A DNA stretch of 15,886 bases from Natronohydrobacter sp. (GTDB taxonomy: Bacteria > Pseudomonadota > Alphaproteobacteria > Rhodobacterales > Rhodobacteraceae). Below are positions 6,343 through 14,769 of this stretch, piece after piece. The DNA is taken from the NCBI GenBank assembly GCA_007123015.1, contig SKSL01000072.1, positions 1 to 15,886 of the forward strand, in the 5' to 3' direction. Below the pieces are notes generated by a model. It saw nothing but the letters and a program-made list of their open reading frames with translations, was not told the DNA's origin and ran no database searches. Made by a program: the position numbers and the translations under genes. Position 1 is the first letter of the stretch. Each line of letters opens with the position of its first letter.

Positions 6343-7256
6343 AGCGCGAGAACCGGGATGATCTGTTTCTTGCGGCTCATGATCCCCGGAAGCACAACAG
6401 CATCCCCCGAAGTATCGGCACCAAATGAGGCAGCGGCCACTTGCTTCACCAGATCGTCAGGCAGTAGCAAGGTCGCTTCTTCCTTGAGGATATCGACGAT
6501 GAAAAGCAGGATGGCATCGGCGCCATCCTCTGCGGCGACCTCTGGGATCGCCGCAAGAAGCGCATCCTTGCGCGACAGGATCTGCGCTGGGGCTGTCGTT
6601 TCAAGGACAGAGATGCGCAGCGTCTTGCCACCTATCTCGAACTTCTTGGCATCCATCAGCAGCAACTCCTTTTCGGAGAAGGCCGAGACATCCGATTTGG
6701 CCGCGAACATCTGGGCCGCCAATTCAGGGATATCCACGCCCAGCTCTTCGGCCAGCGCCTGCGCCACCATGCGATCTGTCTCGGTCGTTGTGGGTGAGCG
6801 GAATTCGAGCGTGTCCGACAGAATGCAAGAGAGCATCATGCCCTTGATGCCGCGCGGGGCCTTTGCCATGTCCGGGCCGATCAACTGATGCATGATCGTG
6901 GCCGTGCAGGCAAGGGGGCGGATCGTGATGTCAATCGGGGCCTTGGTTTCCAGACCGCCGACCAGCTTGTGGTGATCAATGATCGCCAGAATATTCGCCT
7001 CATTGATGCCTGTGGGCAATTCGGCCGGGTTATTCGTGTCCACAATGACCACATCCGTACCCGCTGGCAGATCAGACATGGTTGCGGGTGTGTCGAAACC
7101 CCAATGCGTCAGCGCAAATCGTGCTTCTGTATTGCAAGGGCCCAACAGCACGGCTTCGGCAGGGCGTTCTTCGATGGTGTTGAGGTACCAGGCCCAGATC
7201 AAGGGCGAACCAGTCGAATCAGTGTCTGGCGAAAAATGTCCGAAAACTTTTATCAT
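6339..7256 (-). CDS. ppaC: Manganese-dependent inorganic pyrophosphatase (family II)
   Basis: 305 residues, close to the usual 305-310. The enzyme hydrolyses pyrophosphate to phosphate in the cytoplasm, pulling biosynthetic reactions forward. The N-terminal DHH domain has GHFSPDTDST (6-15; metal ligands His7, Asp11, Asp13), VDTNN (72-76, Asp73), the DHH triad in IDHHK (93-97) and SDTLEF (147-152, Asp148). The C-terminal DHHA2 domain ends with the family signature SRKKQ (294-298) in PGIMSRKKQIIP. No regulatory CBS domain is inserted. It is the first gene of a two-gene unit with the HAD hydrolase (4-bp overlap). It is divergent from groES, with about 216 bases between the start codons; GAGAGA lies immediately before the ATG. 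Confidence 0.96.
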   Translation of the reverse strand: MIKVFGHFSPDTDSTGSPLIWAWYLNTIEERPAEAVLLGPCNTEARFALTHWGFDTPATMSDLPAGTDVVIVDTNNPAELPTGINEANILAIIDHHKLVGGLETKAPIDITIRPLACTATIMHQLIGPDMAKAPRGIKGMMLSCILSDTLEFRSPTTTETDRMVAQALAEELGVDIPELAAQMFAAKSDVSAFSEKELLLMDAKKFEIGGKTLRISVLETTAPAQILSRKDALLAAIPEVAAEDGADAILLFIVDILKEEATLLLPDDLVKQVAAASFGADTSGDAVVLPGIMSRKKQIIPVLAL

Positions 7257-7373
7257 TCTCTCACCCGCTTTTGAGGATCGTGCGATTTCGGCCGCGTTAT
7301 AGCCGCCCCGATGTCACTTGTCACGAGATGCAGAATTTGCCGCAGTGCAGGATTTTTTTCCGCATCAGATCTG

Positions 7374-7402
7374 TTGACAGCTTCCCTCTGCTTCCCTATC
7401 TC
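7374..7402 (+). promoter_or_regulatory. groESL promoter
   Basis: A perfect TTGACA -35 (7374-7379) is followed after 17 bases by TATCTC (7397-7402). The overlapping CCCTATCT (7394-7401) resembles the RpoH -10 box, so vegetative and heat-shock sigma factors may share this site. The predicted start falls near 7409, at the edge of the CIRCE element. Confidence 0.6.
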
Positions 7403-7409
7403 TGCGCCG

Positions 7410-7436
7410 TTAGCACTCGACGTGGGTGAGTGCCAA
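7410..7436 (+). promoter_or_regulatory. CIRCE operator (HrcA binding site)
   Basis: TTAGCACTC, a 9-base spacer, then GAGTGCCAA: this is the CIRCE inverted repeat with one mismatch in the right arm (consensus GAGTGCTAA). G and C flank it and extend the pairing by one base. It sits at the predicted transcription start of groES, where HrcA would block initiation. hrcA itself is not in the window. Confidence 0.93.
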
Positions 7437-7472
7437 CAGAATGAAAACCTGGAACCAGAGGAGCGTTCTCAG

Positions 7473-7760
7473 ATGGCATTTAAACCGCTTCATGACCGTG
7501 TTCTTGTGCGTCGCGTCGAGAGCGACGACAAAACCAAGGGCGGTCTGATCATTCCCGACACGGCTAAAGAAAAGCCTGCAGAAGGCGAAATCGTCTCGGT
7601 TGGCGAAGGCGCACGCAAGGATTCGGGCGAGCTGATCGCACCCAGCGTCAAATCGGGCGACCGCGTGCTGTTCGGCAAATGGTCGGGCACCGAAGTCACG
7701 ATTGATGGCGAAGAGCTGCTCATCATGAAGGAAAACGACATTCTGGGCGTGATCGACTGA
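7473..7760 (+). CDS. groES: Co-chaperonin GroES (10 kDa)
   Basis: 95 residues. GroES is the heptameric lid of the GroEL folding chamber. The sequence has the family opening FKPLHDRVLVRR (3-14), the mobile loop that contacts GroEL (about 16-34, including KTKGGLIIPDTA), and the closing LIMKENDILGVID. The ATG at 7473 is chosen because AGAGGAG (7457-7463) precedes it by nine bases. An upstream TTG extension would run through the CIRCE element and promoter and is rejected. It heads the groES-groEL operon, with 43 bases between the genes. Confidence 0.98.
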   Translation: MAFKPLHDRVLVRRVESDDKTKGGLIIPDTAKEKPAEGEIVSVGEGARKDSGELIAPSVKSGDRVLFGKWSGTEVTIDGEELLIMKENDILGVID

Positions 7761-7803
7761 TCGCACGCCTGAACCTTATCACAGACAACCAGGAGGCACC
7801 CTA

Positions 7804-9447
<1,644 letters not shown>

Positions 9448-9470
9448 TCACGCCCAAAGCGTAAACGAGG

Positions 9471-9505
9471 AAAGCCGGGGTGCATCTGTTGCACCCCGGC
9501 TTTTT
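9471..9505 (+). terminator. Intrinsic terminator of groESL
   Basis: A perfect 14-bp GC-rich stem (AAAGCCGGGGTGCA / TGCACCCCGGCTTT) with the 5-base loop TCTGT ends in a run of five T. It starts 24 bases after the groEL stop codon. Textbook rho-independent terminator. Confidence 0.95.
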
Positions 9506-9728
9506 CATGTCCAGCTTTCGGCCGGTTCTTGGCTTCGACCGATCAACGATCAGCTTCGCCGATGGCAATCTTGGTTGAGAACATCGCGCCGTGCATCGCC
9601 ACACTTCGAAGGGCGTCCTATGGGACGCCTGCCTCTGGCGTGACGATGCGCGGTGGCCTTCGGCCTTGCTCTGCGTATCGCGGATGTTTTCTCTGTAGCT
9701 GGAGCGCTCAACCTGTCCGCGGTTCGCT
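9506..9728. other. Gene-free stretch after groEL
   Basis: About 223 bases between the groEL terminator and the 3' end of the DUF1150 gene. I see no credible coding frame. One hairpin GGCGTCC / GGACGCC with loop TATG (9612-9629) and a short GGCC-TTC-GGCC (9655-9665) are present. A minus-strand frame stays open across it and into the terminator and groEL, but its Arg- and Ser-rich composition looks non-coding. It may hold a small RNA, a DUF1150 terminator or an old repeat; undecided. Confidence 0.3.
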
Positions 9729-9953
9729 TTAGTGAACGCTGACGGGCTCGAAATCATTCTGCCGGGCCATGACAAAGGCCATGGTGCGGTCGGTCACAAG
9801 CGCAAGGCGCTCACCTTCTTCATGGTGAATGGCATAAAGCTCAGAGACATCCGGGATCTGCGCCCTAATTTCATCAGGCAATTCGCTGACCTTGATGGGG
9901 CGAACATAAGCGATAGGACGCTCGGGATTGGGAAGCGGGAATTTACTATCCAT
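9729..9953 (-). CDS. DUF1150 family protein
   Basis: 74 residues. The sequence follows the DUF1150 pattern: IAYVRPIKVSELP (14-26), ELYAIHHEEGERLALVTDR (38-56) and the terminal AFVMARQNDFEPVSVH (59-74). The family is short, soluble and almost confined to alphaproteobacteria; its function is not known. It begins 14 bases after the hsp20 stop codon on the same strand, so it is very likely the second gene of the hsp20 transcript and heat-inducible. AAAGGTAGAGAG precedes the ATG. Confidence 0.9.
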   Translation of the reverse strand: MDSKFPLPNPERPIAYVRPIKVSELPDEIRAQIPDVSELYAIHHEEGERLALVTDRTMAFVMARQNDFEPVSVH

Positions 9954-9967
9954 CTCTCTACCTTTCT

Positions 9968-10384
9968 TCAGCCGCGGGTGATGGTCACAATCTGTATGGA
10001 GTCTTCGGGATCCTGTCGTGTCAGGTCGATATGCAGCAACCCGTCCTGCAAGGCGGCCTGCGCCACTTCGACCCCTTCTGCCAAGGCAAAAACCCGTTGG
10101 AACTGTCGCGCGGCGATGCCCCGGTGCAGAAAAACCCGATCATCGCGTTCTGCATCAGCCTGTTGGCCGCGCACGATCAGTTGTCGCTTCTCGACCGTGA
10201 TCGACAGATCGGCATCGCGAAACCCCGCCAGGGCCAGCGTGATCCGGAAGCTGTTCTGGCCCGTCACTTCGATATTGAAGGGGGGATAGCCATCCGCACC
10301 CGCACGGGCGGTCTGTTCCACCAACCGCTCCAACCTGTCGAACCCCAGAAGCAAAGGGTGCGACGGAAAATTGAGTTTTGTCAT
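9968..10384 (-). CDS. Small heat-shock protein, Hsp20/IbpA type
   Basis: 138 residues. Hsp20 proteins form oligomers that hold unfolding proteins until other chaperones act. The alpha-crystallin domain begins at YPPFNIEV (33-40), continues through ITLALAGFRDADLSITVE (48-65) and LIVRGQQ (69-75), and ends in DGLLHIDLTR (114-123). The insertion FLHRGIAARQFQRVFALAEGVEV (85-107; given by position) is typical of the IbpA class. A C-terminal I-x-I (130-132, IQI) matches the oligomerisation motif. The ATG at 10384 is chosen: the alternative start 30 codons upstream lies before the predicted transcription start. Promoter is RpoH-like; the 5' UTR is about 57 bases. It is followed by DUF1150. Confidence 0.94.
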   Translation of the reverse strand: MTKLNFPSHPLLLGFDRLERLVEQTARAGADGYPPFNIEVTGQNSFRITLALAGFRDADLSITVEKRQLIVRGQQADAERDDRVFLHRGIAARQFQRVFALAEGVEVAQAALQDGLLHIDLTRQDPEDSIQIVTITRG

Positions 10385-10447
10385 CAGCTTGGCCCTTTCA
10401 TTCAAGCGACGTTGCTGTTGGCCCCTGTCTGGCGACCATATCCGTAG

Positions 10448-10475
10448 ATATGGGGTATATATCTGTGACCACAAG
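10448..10475 (-). promoter_or_regulatory. RpoH (sigma-32) promoter of hsp20-DUF1150
   Basis: On the minus strand the -35 CTTGTG (10475-10470) and the -10 CCCCATAT (10455-10448) are separated by 14 bases. The -10 box matches the CCCCATNT heat-shock consensus exactly, and CTTG is the conserved core of the -35. The predicted start is near 10441, leaving about 57 bases of leader. Confidence 0.8.
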
Positions 10476-10481
10476 TGTCGC

Positions 10482-10500
10482 TTGCAGGCGAAACCTGCAA
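10482..10500. promoter_or_regulatory. 19-bp palindrome upstream of hsp20
   Basis: TTGCAGG-CGAAA-CCTGCAA is a perfect 7-bp inverted repeat with a 5-base centre. It lies 6 bases beyond the -35 of the hsp20 promoter, in the divergent hsp20/DUF465 region. It could be a regulator site or a small RNA hairpin; the binding protein, if any, is unknown. Confidence 0.4.
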
Positions 10501-10569
10501 CCAGAGCTTTTGCAATCCGAGATTTGTCGCTACTCTACAGCCCAAGGGAAAAAGAGCAGAATCGTCCAG

Positions 10570-10788
10570 ATGAATTCGCCACATGAATTGAGCCACGAAG
10601 AGGTGCTGCGGGTCAAACTCGAAGTGCTGCGCGAAAAACATCGCGACCTGGACGAGGCGATCAAGGCCCTGCAGGAACAGGGCCCTGCGACGCAGCTGAC
10701 TGTGCAGCGTCTGAAAAAGGACAAGCTGCGCTTGAAAGATCAGATTTCACGGATCGAGGATGAGCTGACCCCTGATATCATCGCCTGA
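10570..10788 (+). CDS. DUF465 (YdcH-like) coiled-coil protein
   Basis: 72 residues, almost entirely predicted alpha-helix with heptad-like spacing: HEEVLRVKLEVLREKHRDLD (9-28) and LTVQRLKKDKLRLKDQISRI (43-62) suggest a helical hairpin. The LKKDKLRLKDQI segment is the hallmark of DUF465. The family is widespread in proteobacteria with no established role. The ATG at 10570 is the only start giving the normal family length; upstream in-frame codons run back through the hsp20 promoter. A purine-rich AAGGGAAAAAGAGCAG precedes it. It is divergent from hsp20 and 61 bases ahead of purE. Confidence 0.85.
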   Translation: MNSPHELSHEEVLRVKLEVLREKHRDLDEAIKALQEQGPATQLTVQRLKKDKLRLKDQISRIEDELTPDIIA

Positions 10789-10793
10789 TGCAA

Positions 10794-10821
10794 TTGCGCG
10801 CAGGGTATGCATCGCTATAGT
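10794..10821 (+). promoter_or_regulatory. Probable sigma-70 promoter of purEK
   Basis: TTGCGC (10794-10799) and TATAGT (10816-10821) are spaced by 16 bases. The predicted start is near 10828, about 22 bases before the purE ATG. The -10 matches 5 of 6 bases. Confidence 0.5.
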
Positions 10822-10849
10822 GCGCGCATTCCGGGCCAAGAGGGGCAGC

Positions 10850-11338
10850 ATGCGCGATATCAATGTAGGGATCATCATGGGCAGCCAGTCGGACTGGCCC
10901 ACCATGCGCGAGGCTGCGGCCATTCTCGACACGCTGGATGTGCGTTATGAAAGCCGCATCGTTTCTGCCCATCGCACACCCGACCGCTTGTGGGATTATG
11001 GACGTGACGCTGTGGCGCGCGGGTTGCAGGTGATCATTGCAGGGGCAGGGGGTGCGGCGCATCTGCCGGGGATGATGGCGTCGAAAACCCGCCTTCCAGT
11101 GATTGGCGTGCCCGTACAGACCAAGGCACTGTCAGGCGTGGACAGTCTGTATTCCATCCTGCAAATGCCGCGCGGATATCCAGTGGCGACCATGGCCATT
11201 GGTGCTGCGGGGGCTGCCAATGCCGGGCTGATGGCTGCGGGTATTCTGGCACTGCAGGACAGCGCGCTGGCCGCACGGTTGGACAAATGGCGCGCCGATC
11301 TGTCCGCATCCATCCCGCAGGAGCCGCGCGATGACTGA
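10850..11338 (+). CDS. purE: N5-carboxyaminoimidazole ribonucleotide mutase (class I PurE)
   Basis: 162 residues, usual for bacterial PurE. It moves the carboxyl group of N5-CAIR to give CAIR in de novo purine synthesis. Key motifs are MGSQSDW (10-16), the SAHRTP loop (39-44, with catalytic His41) and AGAGGAAHLPGMMA (64-77). The presence of purK next to it confirms the two-step bacterial route (class I) rather than the one-step class II. The ATG at 10850 has AAGAGGGG just upstream; an in-frame start ten codons earlier lies before the likely transcript start. It overlaps purK by 8 bp. Confidence 0.97.
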   Translation: MRDINVGIIMGSQSDWPTMREAAAILDTLDVRYESRIVSAHRTPDRLWDYGRDAVARGLQVIIAGAGGAAHLPGMMASKTRLPVIGVPVQTKALSGVDSLYSILQMPRGYPVATMAIGAAGAANAGLMAAGILALQDSALAARLDKWRADLSASIPQEPRDD

Positions 11339-12398
11339 TCGCCTGGCACCAGGGCGGACCATCGGCATCCTTGGTGGTGGTCAATTGGGGCGCATGCTGT
11401 CTGTGGCCGCCGCGCGTCTGGGCTATCGCTGTCATATCTACGACCCTGCGCCTGACACGCCCGCCGGGCAAGTGGCCGCGCAGGTGACAACTGCCCCCTG
11501 GGACGACGCACGCGCGCTTGCGGCTTTTGCGTCCGAGGTGGATGTGATCACCTTCGAGTTCGAGAATATTCCGACACAGACGCTTGATCTGCTGGACCGG
11601 TTGCGCCCAATCCGCCCGGGCCGTCAGGCGCTGGCGATTTCTCAGGACCGGCTGCATGAGAAAGAGTTCCTGCAAGGTCTGGGCTTGCAGACGGCACCTT
11701 TCATGGCCGTGAGTTCGCCTGATGAACTGACAGAGGCGGTGGCCCGGCTTGGCCTGCCCGCCATTCTGAAAACCCGGCGCATGGGTTATGATGGCAAAGG
11801 TCAGGCGCGGCTCGATCAGCCAGAGGACATGGCGGCGGCATGGGATATGATGGCTGGGGCTCCGGCGATCCTTGAAGGGTTTGTGTCCTTCTCGCATGAG
11901 GTCTCTGTGATCGCCGCACGGGGCCTGCAAGGGGATGTCGCGGCTTTTGATCCGGGTGAAAACTTGCACAAAGACGGCATTTTGCGGGAAACGCGCGTGC
12001 CCGCGCGTCTGAGCGGCGCGCAACGTAGTGATGCGGTACTTATGGCCGCCAAGATACTGAACGCATTGGACTATGTCGGTGTGTTGGGGGTCGAGTTATT
12101 CGTTGCCAAGACTGGTTTGATCGTGAATGAGATCGCGCCGCGTGTGCACAATTCCGGCCATTGGACACAAAACGCCTGTACTGTCGATCAGTTCGAGCAG
12201 CATATCCGCGCTGTGGTCGGCCTGCCGCTCGGCGATGGCGATAGATTCGCGGATGTGGTGATGGAAAACCTGATCGGGGATGATCTTGACCGCGTGCCAG
12301 ACTTGCTGCGCGCGAAAGACACAGCCCTGCATCTTTATGGCAAGCCTGAGGTCCGGGCCGGTCGCAAGATGGGCCATGTGAACCGGATCATTCGCTGA
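11331..12398 (+). CDS. purK: N5-carboxyaminoimidazole ribonucleotide synthase
   Basis: 355 residues, normal. PurK uses ATP and bicarbonate to convert AIR into N5-CAIR, the substrate of PurE. It is an ATP-grasp enzyme: the N-terminal preATP-grasp motif ILGGGQLGRM (13-22), FEFENIP (75-81), the ATP-binding ILKTRRMGYDGKGQ (145-158, Lys147 and the flexible loop), and the metal and substrate motif VNEIAPRVHNSGHWT (265-279, Glu267) are all present. The start lies inside the 3' end of purE (8-bp overlap), so translation is coupled. Its stop codon is only 6 bases from that of the convergent hydrolase gene, with no visible terminator. Confidence 0.97.
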   Translation: MTDRLAPGRTIGILGGGQLGRMLSVAAARLGYRCHIYDPAPDTPAGQVAAQVTTAPWDDARALAAFASEVDVITFEFENIPTQTLDLLDRLRPIRPGRQALAISQDRLHEKEFLQGLGLQTAPFMAVSSPDELTEAVARLGLPAILKTRRMGYDGKGQARLDQPEDMAAAWDMMAGAPAILEGFVSFSHEVSVIAARGLQGDVAAFDPGENLHKDGILRETRVPARLSGAQRSDAVLMAAKILNALDYVGVLGVELFVAKTGLIVNEIAPRVHNSGHWTQNACTVDQFEQHIRAVVGLPLGDGDRFADVVMENLIGDDLDRVPDLLRAKDTALHLYGKPEVRAGRKMGHVNRIIR

Positions 12399-12404
12399 AG
12401 CGGC

Positions 12405-13127
12405 TTACGGATTGGCCAGCTTGCGCAGCGCATTGCCGAAGGTCATGCCGTGATCGAAGACCCCGTAGCGCAGAAATTCGATGGTTTCTGCAATCACGAT
12501 CGGATTGTTCATCATGAAAGTATGGGTGACGGGCAAGACGATATGGTCGTCCATGCCGTCCAGTTTCGTGCTCTCAACAGACACTTTGCCATCATCGGCC
12601 CCCTCGATCAGCGAAGAGGTGATCGGATTCAGCGACACATCCCCTGCGATGATTCCCAATTCATAGCTGGCAAGATCCGGCAGTGTTTGCGGTGTGGCCT
12701 CTTTTCTGGTTCCCAATTCCAGACCTGCCGGGCCATTGAACCACGAAAACGCCTCGATATCCGAGAAGACATCAACCAGTTCCGACCCATGATTGGGCGG
12801 CGCCAGCATGACGACGCGTCCCATCTGCGCGGGCCTTTGTCTGGCCAGCCAACCGCGCGCCAGTATACCGCCCATGGAATGGGTGACAAAATGCACCTTC
12901 TCATCGCCGCAGCCTTCGACAGCAATGCCGACATGGTCCATCAGTTCGGCAATGGGCGCGGCCCTGGAAGGATAGCCGTGATTCACGACCTGATAGCCAT
13001 GCAACACGAGCGCCTCTTCCATGACGCGCATCGAGTTTTCTGACCGGGCCAGACCGTGCAAAAGAACAACGCAATCTGCCATCGCGGGTCCCGCCGAAAG
13101 AAAGAGGGCTGTCAAAATTGTCTTCAT
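12405..13127 (-). CDS. Exported alpha/beta-hydrolase, lipase/esterase-like
   Basis: 240 residues. The N-terminus MKTILTALFLSAGPAMA is a short Sec-type signal peptide with a probable cut after Ala17, so the enzyme is likely periplasmic; Cys19 lies just after, but a proper lipobox is not clear. VVLLHGLAR (20-28) is the oxyanion-hole strand. The nucleophile elbow is THSMGG (82-87, Ser84), so the first Gly of the usual GxSxG is Thr. EGADDGKVSVES (175-186) likely gives the acid and VTHTFMM (200-206, His202) the base. The pattern resembles PGAP1-like and triacylglycerol-lipase-type hydrolases; the substrate is unknown. It is convergent with purK and divergent from the NUDIX gene, 37 bases apart. 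Confidence 0.85.
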   Translation of the reverse strand: MKTILTALFLSAGPAMADCVVLLHGLARSENSMRVMEEALVLHGYQVVNHGYPSRAAPIAELMDHVGIAVEGCGDEKVHFVTHSMGGILARGWLARQRPAQMGRVVMLAPPNHGSELVDVFSDIEAFSWFNGPAGLELGTRKEATPQTLPDLASYELGIIAGDVSLNPITSSLIEGADDGKVSVESTKLDGMDDHIVLPVTHTFMMNNPIVIAETIEFLRYGVFDHGMTFGNALRKLANP

Positions 13128-13164
13128 ACACTCAATATAAGGAGGCGCGCGATTTTGCGCCAGT

Positions 13165-13635
13165 ATGACGATAGGTCAGATGACGAAACCGCGATTGGCT
13201 GTCCGGGCCTTGATCCTTCATCAGAACCGTTTGCTGCTGGTCAATGCCTGGCCAGAGGGCAAGAGCGATCTGTGGTGTGCCCCGGGCGGCGGGGTTGAGC
13301 CGGGCCACTCGCTGCCTGACAATCTGTGCCGGGAAGTGCATGAAGAATGTGGGTTGCAGATCGCCGTTGGTGCCCCCTGTCTGGTGAATGAATTTCATGA
13401 CCCGGCCAGTCGCTTCCACCAAGTGGATATCTATTTCCGCGCCGAGATTATCGGCGGTCAGATCGCGCCGGACTGGATTGACCCTGCGGGTGTGGTGACC
13501 CGTCGGCGTTTCGTGACCGAGGCCGAATTACGCAGCCTGCGCTACAAGCCCGACAGCCTGCCACAGATCGCATGGGGCGACGCGGCCTGGGATGGCCGCG
13601 CGCTTTACGATCCGCTGGAGCCGATCCTGCTATAG
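13165..13635 (+). CDS. NUDIX hydrolase
   Basis: 156 residues. NUDIX enzymes cleave nucleoside diphosphates linked to another group, using divalent metal. The box lies at 42-64: G42-x5-H48-x7-REVHEECGL (56-64). The metal-binding REUxEExGU core is intact, but the first Glu of the GX5E part is His48. Substrate is not predictable. The start is uncertain: ATG 13165 lies 19 bases after AAGGAGG (13139-13145), and ATG 13180 has only a weak AGG. Both keep the domain whole. Its stop codon TAG is also the first three bases of the 105-bp palindromic element that follows, so the very C-terminus may have been remodelled by that element. Confidence 0.88.
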   Translation: MTIGQMTKPRLAVRALILHQNRLLLVNAWPEGKSDLWCAPGGGVEPGHSLPDNLCREVHEECGLQIAVGAPCLVNEFHDPASRFHQVDIYFRAEIIGGQIAPDWIDPAGVVTRRRFVTEAELRSLRYKPDSLPQIAWGDAAWDGRALYDPLEPILL

Positions 13636-13737
13636 AGCATCTCGCGCGGACGTGATGACCGGTTCAGAGTTTTTCAACATGCGCATACAGACGGCGAGAG
13701 CGTATCGCGTGAATGCGAATGAACGCGATACGCTCTA
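13633..13737. repeat. MITE-like palindromic element between NUDIX gene and trxB
   Basis: The 105-bp segment begins TAGAGCATCTCGCGC (13633-13647) and ends ACGCGATACGCTCTA (13723-13737). Its ends are inverted repeats with 12 of 15 bases matching. The right half contains a perfect 14-bp hairpin, AGAGCGTATCGCGT (13697-13710) against ACGCGATACGCTCT (13723-13736), with a 12-base loop. The first three bases are the NUDIX stop codon and the last three the trxB stop codon on the other strand. No ORF lies inside. It looks like a non-autonomous mobile element or a REP-type repeat, and the hairpin may also act as a transcription stop between these convergent genes. Copy number elsewhere in the genome is not visible from here. 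Confidence 0.6.
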
Positions 13738-14676
13738 GCTGTGACCAGAGAGGAATTTCTCGGCATCCAGTGCTGCCATGCAGCCCATGCCAGCACTCGT
13801 CACGGCTTGCCGATAGATGTGATCTGTCAGGTCGCCTGCAGCAAAGACCCCCGGAATCGAAGTGCGCGTGCTGCCCGGTTCGACCCAGACATAGCCGCCC
13901 TCTTGCATGGTCAATTGATCCTTTACCAATTCACTGGCTGGGCTGTGACCAATTGCGATGAAGACCCCTGCGCAGGCAAGCTCTTGTATCGCACCGCTTT
14001 CGACATGGCGCAGCCGCACGGCTTCGACGCCCGGGGCCGAGCCATCGCCGATCACTTCGTCCAGCGTGTGATCCCAGATCACCTGGATCTTGGGATGGTT
14101 CAGCAGGCGGTGTTGCAGGATCTTTTCGGCGCGCAGACTGTTGCGACGATGGACCAGTGTCACTTTCAAGGCGAAATTCGTCAGAAACAGCGCTTCCTCG
14201 ACTGCGGTATTGCCGCCACCGATCACCACGACTTCTTTCCCGCGATAGAAGAATCCGTCGCATGTCGCGCAGGCGGAAACGCCCATGCCCTTGTATTTCT
14301 CTTCCGAAGGCAGCCCCAGCCAGCGCGCTTGCGCTCCTGTTGCAAGGATCACAGCGTCGGCAGTGTAAACTGTGCCGCTATCCGCAGTCGCAGTGAACGG
14401 TCGGGCCGACAGGTCAAGCGCGGCAATGTGATCCGTGATCACCTCTGCCCCCATTTCGCGCGCATGGGCTTCCATGCGCACCATAAGGTCAGGGCCTGTC
14501 ACCATCGTATCGCCCGGCCAGTTTTCCACCTCGGTCGTGATTGTCAGCTGGCCACCAGGTTGGATGCCTTGCACCAGAACGGGGTTCAACATCGCCCGCG
14601 CTCCGTAGACCGCTGCTGTATATCCGGCGGGACCAGAGCCGATGATCAGTAGCTTCGTGTGACGCATATCGGACAT
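13735..14676 (-). CDS. trxB: Thioredoxin-disulfide reductase
   Basis: 313 residues, normal. TrxB passes electrons from NADPH through FAD and a redox disulfide to thioredoxin. The FAD motif is IIGSGPAGYTAA (11-22), with ENWPGD (51-56). The redox centre is CATC (136-139) in VSACATCDG. The NADPH motif is GGGNTAVEEA (153-162) with HRR after it. The second FAD contact is FAAGDLTD near 285. The ATG at 14676 has GGAG upstream and is preferred over that at 14667. It is divergent from an Lrp-type regulator, with 166 bases between. The last codons overlap the palindromic element. Confidence 0.97.
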   Translation of the reverse strand: MSDMRHTKLLIIGSGPAGYTAAVYGARAMLNPVLVQGIQPGGQLTITTEVENWPGDTMVTGPDLMVRMEAHAREMGAEVITDHIAALDLSARPFTATADSGTVYTADAVILATGAQARWLGLPSEEKYKGMGVSACATCDGFFYRGKEVVVIGGGNTAVEEALFLTNFALKVTLVHRRNSLRAEKILQHRLLNHPKIQVIWDHTLDEVIGDGSAPGVEAVRLRHVESGAIQELACAGVFIAIGHSPASELVKDQLTMQEGGYVWVEPGSTRTSIPGVFAAGDLTDHIYRQAVTSAGMGCMAALDAEKFLSGHS

Positions 14677-14769
14677 GGGAACTCCTGCAAGTCATATGTT
14701 GCGCGCAATCTAAGGGCTATAACCGTCAGCACAAGCAGATAGGCAGATCGACATGCAAGCGATTAAAAT

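Noticed and set aside
5431..6888. 485-residue plus-strand open frame
   Set aside because: It lies opposite the HAD hydrolase and ppaC, both with full sets of family motifs. The composition (many Arg, Ser, Ala, no domain) is that of an antisense shadow in GC-rich DNA.
10385..10474. 30-residue N-terminal extension of hsp20
   Set aside because: The extended start lies inside the RpoH promoter, upstream of the predicted transcription start.
11034..12023. 329-residue minus-strand open frame opposite purE-purK
   Set aside because: Both purE and purK are complete on the other strand. The frame shows no family pattern.
13741..14652. 303-residue plus-strand open frame opposite trxB
   Set aside because: Antisense of trxB, His- and Arg-rich with no motif.
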